This document shows positions 51,358-59,186 of a stretch of DNA of 64,000 bases, piece by piece. This DNA is from Bacillus licheniformis DSM 13 = ATCC 14580. Lineage in GTDB: Bacteria; Bacillota; Bacilli; Bacillales; Bacillaceae. The DNA is taken from assembly GCF_000011645.1 (NCBI RefSeq), contig NC_006270.3, forward strand, positions 3,804,501 through 3,868,500. The letters are read 5' to 3'. The position numbers and the translations under genes are program-made. The stretch's first letter is position 1; each line of letters starts with the position of its first letter. The notes below the pieces were generated by a model. The model was not told where the DNA came from, did no database searches, and saw only the letters and a program-made list of their open reading frames with translations.

Positions 51358-53166
51358 TTATTGCGCGTATTTTTCAGCTTGCAGGCGATAAAGCTCTGCG
51401 TACTGTGCCTGATTTTTCATCAATTCTTGATGGGTTCCGGCCTCCGCCACCCTTCCTTTTTCTAAAAAGATGATGTGGTCGGCAAAACGGGCCGTGCTTA
51501 ACCGGTGCGAGACAATAATGACTGTTTTGCCCTGCGTCAGCTTTTGCAGCTTATCAAATATCTCTTCCTCAATAAATACATCCAGCGCAGAAGAGGGTTC
51601 ATCAAATATTAAAATGTCGGCAGACTCATCACGCATAAATGCGCGGGATATGGCGATCCGCTGCCATTCTCCCCCCGACAAATTCCTGCCGCCGAACAAT
51701 CTGCCAAGCTCTGTTTCATAGCCGTCTTCAAGCTTATGCAAAAACTGATCCACTCCGCCGAAAGCCGAAGCACTTTTTATTTTGGCCAAGTCGGTGCATG
51801 AAGAAATGTCGCCCAGACCGATATTGTATTTCAATGTCATTTCGTACCGCAAAAAATCCTGAAACACGGCCGCGGCATTTGACCGGTAATGCTCTATATC
51901 ATACTTATAAAGCGGTAAACCATTATACGAGATCGTGCCTTGATTGGGATCAAAATAACGCAGAAGCAATTTAACGAGTGTGCTTTTGCCTGATCCGTTT
52001 TCTCCCACGAGAACGGTCGTCTTATTCAATGGAATATCAAGCTGTTGAATATCAAGTACCGTTTTGGTTCCATCATAAGAAAATTCCACTTGATCACATG
52101 TAAATCCTTTTTGCTTTTGAACAGCTGGAGCGGTTTCCCCATTTTCCATGGAATTTTTGCTGTTTAAAAAAGAATGCACATTTCCGAGGTGCCTCGTTTC
52201 TCTTGCTCCGATCGCAAAAGCAGCGAACATTTCATTGATTCCTTCATTGAACTGAACCGCGGCTCCGATAAACAGCATCACATCCCCGATGGATAATCCC
52301 CCATGAAAAGCCTGGTGAACGATGTAAATCAGGACGGCACCTGCGGCCAAAGATTGTAATACCGACCAGAACAGCTGATACAGCGCCAGTTTTTTTTGAT
52401 CGTTGGACAGCGTATGGAGGAGCTCCATTGAGGTGTTTTTATAAAAGGATTTAAAAAAAGGAACAAGATTGTATATCTTGACCTCTCCGGCTGTTTCAGA
52501 CATAAGAGGGACACCTGCATAATATTCCGCGCGCCGCCTCAGTTCCTGAACCTCTTTCCGTCCTTCAAAGGTCGCGTTGTTTAACTTCGCCTCCCAGTAC
52601 AGTTTGGGAACGGCCAATATGAGAAACAGCAGCGGCACCCACGGTGCAGCCATGCCAATCAATAAACTGCTGGCTGCAATCATCACCATTCCGCCGAAGG
52701 TTTGAGACACGATGGAAACCCACATCGTGACAAAATATTCATTATAGCGGATGATTTGTGTATTGGTATGAAAAGATGCGTCTTCAAAAGCCGCGATATC
52801 AGGAATGGAAATTGCCTTTTTCATGAGCATTTCATCAAGATAAGCTTCGAGCTTGGCGGTAAGGAGCCTTTTCTGCATTTCAGCTACAGGCTGAAGGGCA
52901 TCTACGATCAGCGTAAAAGCAATGTATGCAAAGGCCGCCCAAACCAGTGCATTCCAAGAAGACAGCTCAAACGGCGCCCGTGCAATCTCATCGATCACCT
53001 CTGCACTCAGCCAGACTAGGAGAGGTCCGAGCATTGCATTCAGCAGTGTAATTAAAAACAGAACCGCCGACTTAAAAGGATCGCAGCGCCAAAACAACGT
53101 TAAACCGTAAAATATGATGGAAGCGGTTTGAGGCAGCTTTTTGAAAAACGAATAAAATTTCAGCAA
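51358..53166 (-). CDS. ABC exporter, second half (membrane domain plus ATPase)
   Basis: A 602-residue ABC half-transporter: six membrane helices (about residues 15-320) and an intact ATPase domain with Walker A GENGSGKST, signature NLSGGEWQRIAIS, Walker B ILIFDEPSSALD and H-loop VSHRLST. Its TTG start overlaps the end of the preceding exporter gene by 7 nt, so the two are translationally coupled and probably form a heterodimer. Role: export of, and immunity to, the lasso peptide (the D protein of lasso clusters). Confidence 0.9.
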   Translation of the reverse strand: MLKFYSFFKKLPQTASIIFYGLTLFWRCDPFKSAVLFLITLLNAMLGPLLVWLSAEVIDEIARAPFELSSWNALVWAAFAYIAFTLIVDALQPVAEMQKRLLTAKLEAYLDEMLMKKAISIPDIAAFEDASFHTNTQIIRYNEYFVTMWVSIVSQTFGGMVMIAASSLLIGMAAPWVPLLFLILAVPKLYWEAKLNNATFEGRKEVQELRRRAEYYAGVPLMSETAGEVKIYNLVPFFKSFYKNTSMELLHTLSNDQKKLALYQLFWSVLQSLAAGAVLIYIVHQAFHGGLSIGDVMLFIGAAVQFNEGINEMFAAFAIGARETRHLGNVHSFLNSKNSMENGETAPAVQKQKGFTCDQVEFSYDGTKTVLDIQQLDIPLNKTTVLVGENGSGKSTLVKLLLRYFDPNQGTISYNGLPLYKYDIEHYRSNAAAVFQDFLRYEMTLKYNIGLGDISSCTDLAKIKSASAFGGVDQFLHKLEDGYETELGRLFGGRNLSGGEWQRIAISRAFMRDESADILIFDEPSSALDVFIEEEIFDKLQKLTQGKTVIIVSHRLSTARFADHIIFLEKGRVAEAGTHQELMKNQAQYAELYRLQAEKYAQ

Positions 53167-55109
53167 TATACCTCATCCTTCCCCTGAAACGATTTGGCCT
53201 GCATGCGGAACATTCTGCTGTATTCCCCGTTCTTGTCCATAAGTTCCTGATGGCTTCCCTCTTCTGCGATTCTTCCGTTTTTCAAAACCAGTATGCGGTC
53301 AGCCATCTTTACCGTACTGAACCGATGGGAAATCATGATCACCGTTTTTCCCTCTGTGAAGCTTTGAAACTGCCGGAAAATATCATATTCAGCCCGAATA
53401 TCCAAAGATGCGGCCGGCTCGTCCAATATGACAAGTCCGGCATCTTTCATAAACGATCTGGCTAAAGCGATCCGCTGCCATTGGCCTCCAGAAAAATCGG
53501 TGCCGCCCCATTCAGGGCCGATCATTGTTTCCAGCCCTTCAGGCAACTCTTCGACAATCGGTTCCAGCTTGGCGGCCCGAGCGGCGGCGCGAAGTTTTTC
53601 TTCATCGCCTAAAGCTTCCGTTCGGCCTATCGCGATATTGTGCCGGAGTGACAATTCGTATCTGCCAAACTCCTGAAACACGACCGCCATTTTGTTTCTC
53701 AGCTGTTGAAGATCGACCTTGCGGATGTCTTTGCCGTTCACTTTAATCTCACCCTCATCATACTCATAAAAACGGCAGAGCAGTTTGATGAGCGTTGTTT
53801 TCCCAGATCCATTCGCCCCTACAATGGCAATTCTTTCTCCCGGTGATACTGAAAAGCTAATTCGATTCAGAACATAGCCTGTGTGCATGTCATACGATTC
53901 AGGCTGTTCGTCTTGTCCCCGCATCTCTTCATCTTCAAGCTCATCGAGCATATCCAAGTCTTCCTCATCCACATCAGCTTCATTTACCCGGGAGCCGGCA
54001 GCCGCTTCTCTGAAAGGATAGCGGAAGGTGACATTTTTGAATTCGACTGCCAGCGGTCCTTCGCCCTCGAGAGATTCGCCATTGGAAGGAAGCCTGATAT
54101 CCTTTTCGGCGTTCATAAAAAGAAAAAAGTCTCTTCCCATTCTCCATATATCCAACGTATCTGCACCTTCTTTGGCGATATCCCGGAGTGCCGTTGATAA
54201 TTGGAACACGGCCCCCAAGTACAGCGATATATCCCCCACAGAAAAACTGCTTGAATGGGATTGGGACAGAATCCAAAAGTACCCCAAACCCGTTCCCGCC
54301 CCCGATAAGAAACCCGTTAAAACCGACCAGCGCGCGCTTCTGACCTGAATATTCCGCAGCACAGAATATAGGCCTTTAAAAGCAGATTGATATAAATCAA
54401 GAAAGAAAGACCCCAGGCCAAAAAGGCGTACTTCTTTGGCCGATCGTCTCCCGAGCAGAATGTGGCGCGCATATGCGGCCCTCCTTCTTACAGGGGCATA
54501 ATCCTTGTGATATTCCCACTCCATTTCATTGTAATGATTATGGACAAAAGCAAATGGAGCGGTCGACAAAATAAGGATGAAAGCAAGGACGGGCGACAGA
54601 TAGGCGATGATCAAAACGACGCCCGCCAAAGACATAACGGCGGTCACCAAGTTCGAACTGATATTAATGAATTGGGAAGGAAGCCATGTCGAACGATCCC
54701 GCAGTGTTTCCAGCCGGTCCCTGTACTTTGGATCCTCAAAAAAACGCATCCCCGGAATGCGGTCAAAAGCGTCGATCAACAAACTGTTGACTGTGATCAT
54801 CGACCTCTCAGAAAGCATTGCCTTCACCCATTTTTCCAATGATTTAACGACACTGACCATGACCAGGCTTCCCGCATAAATGACAGCCCATATTTCTGCA
54901 TAGATGACGGCTTCCTGATCGACAATGCCGTCGATCATTTGCTTTGAAGCGTACAATTGGATTAAAGGTGCTCCGGCTTCGATCAGCATGAAGATAACCA
55001 TGCAAATCATCAGCCGCGGACCGGATTTCCAGACCATTTTCCCAAGCAGGCCCGCCGTTTGCAGCGGCTCTTGAATATGCTTCATCTTCCACACATGCTT
55101 CACCTTCAT
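53160..55109 (-). CDS. ABC exporter, first half, with an acidic insert in the ATPase domain
   Basis: A 649-residue ABC half-transporter with six membrane helices (about 25-330) and intact Walker A GANGSGKTT, signature DFSGGQWQRIALA, Walker B LVILDEPAASLD and ISHRFST. Unusually, between the aromatic A-loop strand (FRYPF, 362-366) and Walker A there is a 45-residue insert (367-411) in which 17 of 31 residues are Asp or Glu. It follows the cyclase gene by 18 nt. Start is uncertain: the ATG used has a weak ribosome binding site; a GTG five codons later has AAGGTGA 5 nt upstream. Confidence 0.9.
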   Translation of the reverse strand: MKVKHVWKMKHIQEPLQTAGLLGKMVWKSGPRLMICMVIFMLIEAGAPLIQLYASKQMIDGIVDQEAVIYAEIWAVIYAGSLVMVSVVKSLEKWVKAMLSERSMITVNSLLIDAFDRIPGMRFFEDPKYRDRLETLRDRSTWLPSQFINISSNLVTAVMSLAGVVLIIAYLSPVLAFILILSTAPFAFVHNHYNEMEWEYHKDYAPVRRRAAYARHILLGRRSAKEVRLFGLGSFFLDLYQSAFKGLYSVLRNIQVRSARWSVLTGFLSGAGTGLGYFWILSQSHSSSFSVGDISLYLGAVFQLSTALRDIAKEGADTLDIWRMGRDFFLFMNAEKDIRLPSNGESLEGEGPLAVEFKNVTFRYPFREAAAGSRVNEADVDEEDLDMLDELEDEEMRGQDEQPESYDMHTGYVLNRISFSVSPGERIAIVGANGSGKTTLIKLLCRFYEYDEGEIKVNGKDIRKVDLQQLRNKMAVVFQEFGRYELSLRHNIAIGRTEALGDEEKLRAAARAAKLEPIVEELPEGLETMIGPEWGGTDFSGGQWQRIALARSFMKDAGLVILDEPAASLDIRAEYDIFRQFQSFTEGKTVIMISHRFSTVKMADRILVLKNGRIAEEGSHQELMDKNGEYSRMFRMQAKSFQGKDEVYC

Positions 55110-55127
55110 TTTCTATACCTATTGTGG

Positions 55128-57128
55128 TCATTGATACGAGTATATTTTGGCTTTCTCCGGCGTATTGACGGTTTCGATATCAGCCATGACCCTTGGCTTT
55201 ACCGGACGGCTCCGGTCGAGAAGGTGCTCCTTCCCCTTGGATGCTTCTCTTAGCCATATTTCCAAGTCAATAACAGATCTCATGTACTGATAGCCCATGC
55301 CCAGATCATTATTTGGATCTTCAGAGCGGATAGCCATAGCCAGCAAGTGTTTCCACCATATATCGCGCTTAATGATGCCGAGTTCTTCAACGAAGACGCG
55401 CTCTCCCGGCTCAAATAACTGAAGAACGTGTCTGCGGTCATTCATAAAGCTTTTCCTGGCCATATGGGCATATGTTGTTTTCGTTGATCTGTTATAAACA
55501 TAGGCAGGCAGGATATCGGTGAAAGATTTGCGAAGAAGCATTTTAGAGCCTGCATAATGTTCTTCAAGCCCTTTTAAAACATCAAAATGCTGTTCAGGCG
55601 GTACAGAAAATGAGAACTCGATCAGCCGCCGGTCCAAAAATGGATGGTACGTATGCAATGTCACACCAACAGCATCCATGTACCTCGCTCTCGGCCACAA
55701 AAAGTCATAGTGAAACCTCTTGCCCCACACTGAGAGCTCCCGGCTTTTTCGATAGCGTAGATGATCCTCTTTATTGATCTCCCATTCTCTCTTTCGGTGT
55801 TCTTCAGTGAAATATTCAGGCAGCTCATATTCCGTATCTGACCACAGCAGGTCGTAATAGAGCTTTTCTCCAATATAAGGCATGAAAGGGGCGATTCCGT
55901 ATTGAAATCCGAGCTTCAGCATCTCTTTCATGCTGCCGCCTGACCATTCGCGAAGCAATTTGTAGATTTCAGAAAACCGTCTCTGCCGAAGCAAGGAATC
56001 GATCACTGACACTTCTCCGCTAAAAATGAAATCCCCGCCCTCACCTGTAAGGACAGACGAGGCACCATACTCCTCAGCGATCACTGTAAAAGTCTCATTA
56101 ACCAGTGAATTGGCTCTCGGATCAGGACCGTCTACAAACCAAAGCGGATCACGCCCAATTTCCGCGTTTGGAATTTTGGCTGTAGCGTCTCCAAGAATGA
56201 TCAGGCCGGGGATATCCATATCTCGCATCATATTCTTTACAAGGTCCCTGTCGTGGCTTAATATCATGTCGGGTTCGGCAAATGATATATTGACGGCCAG
56301 CAGCTGTTCCTTGCGTCCGCCTGCAACTGCGGCGGCGGTTACGGCAGCTGAATCCAGTCCGCCGCTTAATTCGACAATATGCCTTTCATCCTTTAAACGA
56401 TCTGCTGTCACTTCCTGAAAAAGCTCCCGGAACCTCGGAACAGCGTCTCCAGCAAGATCTTTCTCGTTTAATAGCTGCGGAAGCCCCCAATAGCTGTGCA
56501 CGTGAACCGCTTGATCCCGGCCGAGAAAAGCGTAGGACGCCGCAGGCACTTTGCGTATTCCTTTAAAAAACGTCCGATCTTCAAAGCCGTTTTCTCCTAC
56601 AGCAAAGCCCGAAGTAGGAAACATTCTGCACACATCTTGATCGATCGCAAAAGGAATGTCATGAACAAGCAAAAGGATGCGCATGTCATTCGCTGCATAC
56701 CATTCTCCTTTCGGACTGACCCAGTAGTAAACCGGACGGGTTGCGTATGTATCAGTCGCCAAAACAAGGCTATGCAGACTGTCATCCCACCAGACCATCG
56801 TATATTCGCCATGCGAGTGAGACAGCATGGCAGCTTTGTCCTGCTTCAATGATGCGTACAGCTTGTCATATTGCTCGATCTTTCGGGTGCCATCCGATTT
56901 TGCGTTAAGACCGCCGCTGATCCAGCCGTCTAAGATGACGGGGTGCAAAAGATTTATTTGAGTTGAAGGTCTAAAAGCTTCATCGTATCGGATATGCGCT
57001 TCAGCCATGTTTGCGATCCCGCAGCTGTAGCTGTGAATCCGTTCCGCCCGTCCCCATTTCTTGACGGCGGAAACCCACTCTTGCCATAAAGCGGTGTTGT
57101 TTCCCTGCATTCCAAACCATATTTTCAT
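55128..57128 (-). CDS. Lasso peptide macrolactam synthetase (asparagine synthetase B-like, LasC)
   Basis: A 666-residue AsnB homologue. The N-terminal glutaminase-like domain lacks the nucleophile Cys2 (it begins MKIWFGMQG), as in lasso cyclases, which need no ammonia. The ATP pyrophosphatase domain has the PP-loop SGGLDS at residues 255-260 and conserved LTGEGGDFIFSGE and YHPFLDRRLIEFSFSVP. The enzyme would adenylate the side-chain carboxylate of the core Asp and close the ring with the new N-terminus. Its ATG overlaps the stop of the preceding gene (ATGA), fixing the start. Confidence 0.92.
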   Translation of the reverse strand: MKIWFGMQGNNTALWQEWVSAVKKWGRAERIHSYSCGIANMAEAHIRYDEAFRPSTQINLLHPVILDGWISGGLNAKSDGTRKIEQYDKLYASLKQDKAAMLSHSHGEYTMVWWDDSLHSLVLATDTYATRPVYYWVSPKGEWYAANDMRILLLVHDIPFAIDQDVCRMFPTSGFAVGENGFEDRTFFKGIRKVPAASYAFLGRDQAVHVHSYWGLPQLLNEKDLAGDAVPRFRELFQEVTADRLKDERHIVELSGGLDSAAVTAAAVAGGRKEQLLAVNISFAEPDMILSHDRDLVKNMMRDMDIPGLIILGDATAKIPNAEIGRDPLWFVDGPDPRANSLVNETFTVIAEEYGASSVLTGEGGDFIFSGEVSVIDSLLRQRRFSEIYKLLREWSGGSMKEMLKLGFQYGIAPFMPYIGEKLYYDLLWSDTEYELPEYFTEEHRKREWEINKEDHLRYRKSRELSVWGKRFHYDFLWPRARYMDAVGVTLHTYHPFLDRRLIEFSFSVPPEQHFDVLKGLEEHYAGSKMLLRKSFTDILPAYVYNRSTKTTYAHMARKSFMNDRRHVLQLFEPGERVFVEELGIIKRDIWWKHLLAMAIRSEDPNNDLGMGYQYMRSVIDLEIWLREASKGKEHLLDRSRPVKPRVMADIETVNTPEKAKIYSYQ

Positions 57129-57589
57129 ACTAGAGATAACACCCACCTTTCAGCGTAAGCGCTCATCTTATATGTCTGTAAAACTTTTAAATTCTTATTT
57201 TTATGATTCGGATCGATCGATTTGCCGTTTTCCATTTGAACCCACGCGTGAGAAAACAGCTTGTCATCAATTTTCTTGACCCCGATCATGAGATCAGCAT
57301 CAGACCCATTGCTGAATAATATAGATTGAATCGTTAATGCAATAGAAACGCATGAAGTGACCAAATGGTCGTCTTCATCAAGGGAATACAAATATTCGCC
57401 GTTCCGGTGCAGTTCGTCTATATCAAGAAGCCCTGCACCTCTTTGCTTTGCGCTCGCATACAGCGGAAACAGGTGGATCGCAATTTTTTCATAAGCTTCT
57501 TCAAAGTCATAATTTAACAGCATCATACGTACAAAAGCATGAACGGTTGTAAAATATTCGTGGTTTTTGACAAGCGCTCTTTTTTTCAT
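57125..57589 (-). CDS. Lasso peptide leader peptidase (transglutaminase-like, LasB2)
   Basis: A 154-residue protein with the Cys-His-Asp triad of lasso B2 proteases: Cys80 (LVTSCVSIALTIQSI), His114 (FSHAWVQMENG) and Asp126 (SIDPNHKN). It cuts the leader from the precursor. Overlaps the B1 stop by one nt (TGATG) and the cyclase start by four, so B1, B2 and C are translationally coupled. Sequence HLVTSC...HAWV..NG.SID is diagnostic. Confidence 0.92.
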   Translation of the reverse strand: MKKRALVKNHEYFTTVHAFVRMMLLNYDFEEAYEKIAIHLFPLYASAKQRGAGLLDIDELHRNGEYLYSLDEDDHLVTSCVSIALTIQSILFSNGSDADLMIGVKKIDDKLFSHAWVQMENGKSIDPNHKNKNLKVLQTYKMSAYAERWVLSLV

Positions 57590-57861
57590 CAGCTTTTATC
57601 CTCTATTTTAATGAGCTTATGATGTGTCAGTTCCTGTATCGCCTCATTTAATATCGCTGATAGTTCTTCTTCCGTCTGATCGAACGCCGATTGCCACTTG
57701 ATCAGAATATCTTTTTTATCCTTTCGCTCATTTTCAATTTCGATCCACAGCTCTTTTAAAGCCCCTTCCAATCCGAAATACTGCCCATTGTCCAGGTTTA
57801 GGACGATGCATTCATTTTCCAACACGGTTGTCGCTGTCTCTTGATTTCGAATAATTTTCAA
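57589..57861 (-). CDS. PqqD-like RiPP recognition element (LasB1)
   Basis: A 90-residue PqqD-fold protein. The strand pattern LENECIVLNLDNGQYFGLEGALKELWIEIEN is the family signature. B1 proteins bind the precursor leader and present it to B2. TTG start with GGAGG 8 nt upstream. First gene of the seven-gene leftward operon, with a leader of about 190 nt. Confidence 0.9.
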   Translation of the reverse strand: MKIIRNQETATTVLENECIVLNLDNGQYFGLEGALKELWIEIENERKDKKDILIKWQSAFDQTEEELSAILNEAIQELTHHKLIKIEDKS

Positions 57862-57888
57862 AGATTAGACCTCCCCGGTATGCATGAT

Positions 57889-57928
57889 TTCAGAAAAATA
57901 AAGGAGAAGAGAGCCGGCAAGCTCTCTT
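57889..57928 (-). promoter_or_regulatory. Leader hairpin upstream of lasB1
   Basis: AAGAGAGC-TTGCCG-GCTCTCTT on the - strand, perfect 8-bp stem, followed by CTCCTTTATTTTT. It could terminate part of the transcripts (attenuator) between promoter and lasB1. The remaining 57862-58147 interval has the promoter below and no convincing gene. Confidence 0.5.
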
Positions 57929-58052
57929 TCAGCACTTTATGCATGATGTTCTTTCCACGCCCTCGTTATCATTTCAGCGCTGGAGCGTTTTAAAAAGAGC
58001 CTGCAATGCGACGATGCCCCTGAATTTACCAACTGATCACATGAATCAGATT

Positions 58053-58081
58053 ATCACAGGACAATATTAAAAAAACCGCAA
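58053..58081 (-). promoter_or_regulatory. Candidate lasB1 operon promoter, sharing its architecture with the precursor promoter
   Basis: TTGCGG, 17 nt, TGTGAT on the - strand, followed by AAT (an extended GATAAT reading is also possible). The precursor gene has TTGTGG, 17 nt, TATGAT. Both sit in a TTTTTTGYGGTTTTT context. Further CGGT half-sites lie just upstream (58088-58100). Confidence 0.45.
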
Positions 58082-58147
58082 AAAACTACCGAAAACCGAC
58101 ATGATTAGCCAATGGCATCAATGGGCCATTATTACGGGATTTATTCG

Positions 58148-58184
58148 GAGGAAAAAGAAAAAGAGAGCCTATCGACTCTCTTTT
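58148..58184 (-). terminator. Terminator after the response regulator gene
   Basis: AAAAGAGAG and CTCTCTTTT around an 8-nt loop, followed on the - strand by T-rich sequence. Confidence 0.75.
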
Positions 58185-58211
58185 GCAGGGAAAAACGAAT
58201 ATATACTTTGT

Positions 58212-58844
58212 CTATACTTTCTGCTTGATCAAATTAAGCATCGTCCCTTTTTTTACTGCGCAGTACCGCGACGTTACTTTGAGCTTTTTATAGATTTTGC
58301 TCAAGTGATACTCTACGTTCCGCGTCGACATTTGCAGGTCTGCTGCGATCTCTTTATTTGTTTTACCGCTGGCCACCTTCTGCAAAATATCCAGTTCTGT
58401 GTCTGTTAAATGCTCGTCCACCGAGAGATCGGAGTCGAGTCTCAGTTTTTGCAGCAAGCCGTCGGGAAATAACACAGCCCCTTTTAAACACAATAAAATA
58501 CTCGAAGCTATCATGCTGTCTGTATACGATTTATCTATAAACCCTTTAACTCCGGCCTCGATCAACTTATTAAAATATGAGTGAATTTCATCTCCCGAAA
58601 ACATAATGATAATTTTGGATTGAGGTTCGATTTCCAGCGTTTTAAGAGACAGTTCCAACCCGTTCATCCCCGGCATTTTTAAATCATAAAGAAAAACGTC
58701 TATATGTACCTCTTGGTTTTTTAAGAGGTCGAGAGCTTCATTTCCTTCGTGGCAAACGATGACATCCATATTATATTTTTTTAATATTTCCTTCATTCCG
58801 GATGTCAGAACCCTGTAGTCGTCTACTAACAACACGCGTATCAT
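58212..58844 (-). CDS. Orphan NarL/LuxR-type response regulator of the lasso locus
   Basis: A 210-residue regulator: receiver domain with VDD pocket and Asp54 (VFLYDLKMPGMNG), switch region (IIMFSGDEI ... KGFIDK), and a LuxR helix-turn-helix (LTDTELDILQKVASGKTNKEIAADLQMSTRNVEYHLSKIYKKLKV). No histidine kinase gene is adjacent. It lies between the operon and the precursor gene, so it probably controls one or both. ATG start with AAGGAG about 9 nt upstream; an in-frame GTG three codons earlier is too close to that site. The gene looks more AT-rich than its neighbours. Confidence 0.85.
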   Translation of the reverse strand: MIRVLLVDDYRVLTSGMKEILKKYNMDVIVCHEGNEALDLLKNQEVHIDVFLYDLKMPGMNGLELSLKTLEIEPQSKIIIMFSGDEIHSYFNKLIEAGVKGFIDKSYTDSMIASSILLCLKGAVLFPDGLLQKLRLDSDLSVDEHLTDTELDILQKVASGKTNKEIAADLQMSTRNVEYHLSKIYKKLKVTSRYCAVKKGTMLNLIKQKV

Positions 58845-58941
58845 CAGTAACACTCTCCTTAAATCAGTTTCCTCCGAACAAATACCGCAATAAAAACCCC
58901 ATGAATAGAATTGAAGGATGATGTCGGGTTTTAGTGCCTTT

Positions 58942-58970
58942 TTGTGGTTTTTACCACTATATTCTATGAT
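58942..58970 (+). promoter_or_regulatory. Precursor gene promoter with inverted repeat over the -35
   Basis: TTGTGG, 17 nt, TATGAT, 45 nt before the precursor start. The repeat GTGGT-TTTT-ACCAC (58944-58957) overlaps the weak -35, as expected for an activator site. Confidence 0.55.
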
Positions 58971-59015
58971 AGCATGATTATGTAATCAACTGGAAGTAAT
59001 AAGGAGGTGACACAG

Positions 59016-59132
59016 ATGCGCAAATTGGAAAGTGCTCAAGTTAAAAGCTATGGTTCATTCCTGACTGTTACTCTTTCTAAAAAGAGCAAGCCGGGCGACG
59101 GCAAATTCGGCCGCGGCGTAAAACGCGGTTAA
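59016..59132 (+). CDS. Lasso peptide precursor (LasA), 38 residues
   Basis: A short gene with a perfect AAGGAGGTGA 5 nt before ATG. Proposed leader: MRKLESAQVKSYGSFLTVTL, containing GSF and a Thr four residues after Phe, the GxFxxxTx pattern near the cut site of many lasso leaders. Proposed core: SKKSKPGDGKFGRGVKRG. Its single acidic residue, Asp28, is position 8 of the core, so an 8-residue Ser1-Asp8 ring follows naturally, with Thr at -2. The core has five Lys and two Arg. It is on the opposite strand from the B1-B2-C operon. Alternative: an unrelated small basic peptide; the canonical YxxP leader motif is absent. Confidence 0.75.
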   Translation: MRKLESAQVKSYGSFLTVTLSKKSKPGDGKFGRGVKRG

Positions 59133-59143
59133 GAGTGTATGAA

Positions 59144-59179
59144 AAAGAGTGCGGATAGTTGAAATCCGCACTCTTTTGC
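59144..59179. terminator. Bidirectional terminator between the precursor gene and qoxD
   Basis: AAAGAGTGCGGAT and ATCCGCACTCTTT, 13-bp perfect stem, 7-nt loop, T-rich on the + strand and AAAAAG (Ts on - strand) on the other side. Confidence 0.9.
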
Positions 59180-59186
59180 CAATCAA

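Noticed and set aside
54462..54842. 126-codon + strand reading inside the exporter gene
   Set aside because: It is antisense to a well-supported ABC transporter gene, has no ribosome binding site and shows composition expected of a complementary frame.
55128..57128. Ordinary glutamine-dependent asparagine synthetase
   Set aside because: It lacks Cys2 at the N-terminus and overlaps a transglutaminase-like peptidase gene, which itself overlaps a PqqD-like gene. That set is the lasso synthesis core.
57858..57944. 28-codon reading on the - strand just before lasB1, considered as a second precursor
   Set aside because: It has no acidic residue at a usable ring position, no leader-like GxFxxxT pattern and a weak ribosome binding site, and it overlaps the lasB1 start. 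It also runs through the leader hairpin.
57931..58020. Sense copy of the lasso precursor in the usual position upstream of lasB1
   Set aside because: All three - strand frames here are short or interrupted by stops, and no frame gives a core with an acidic residue 7-9 positions after a Thr-X site.
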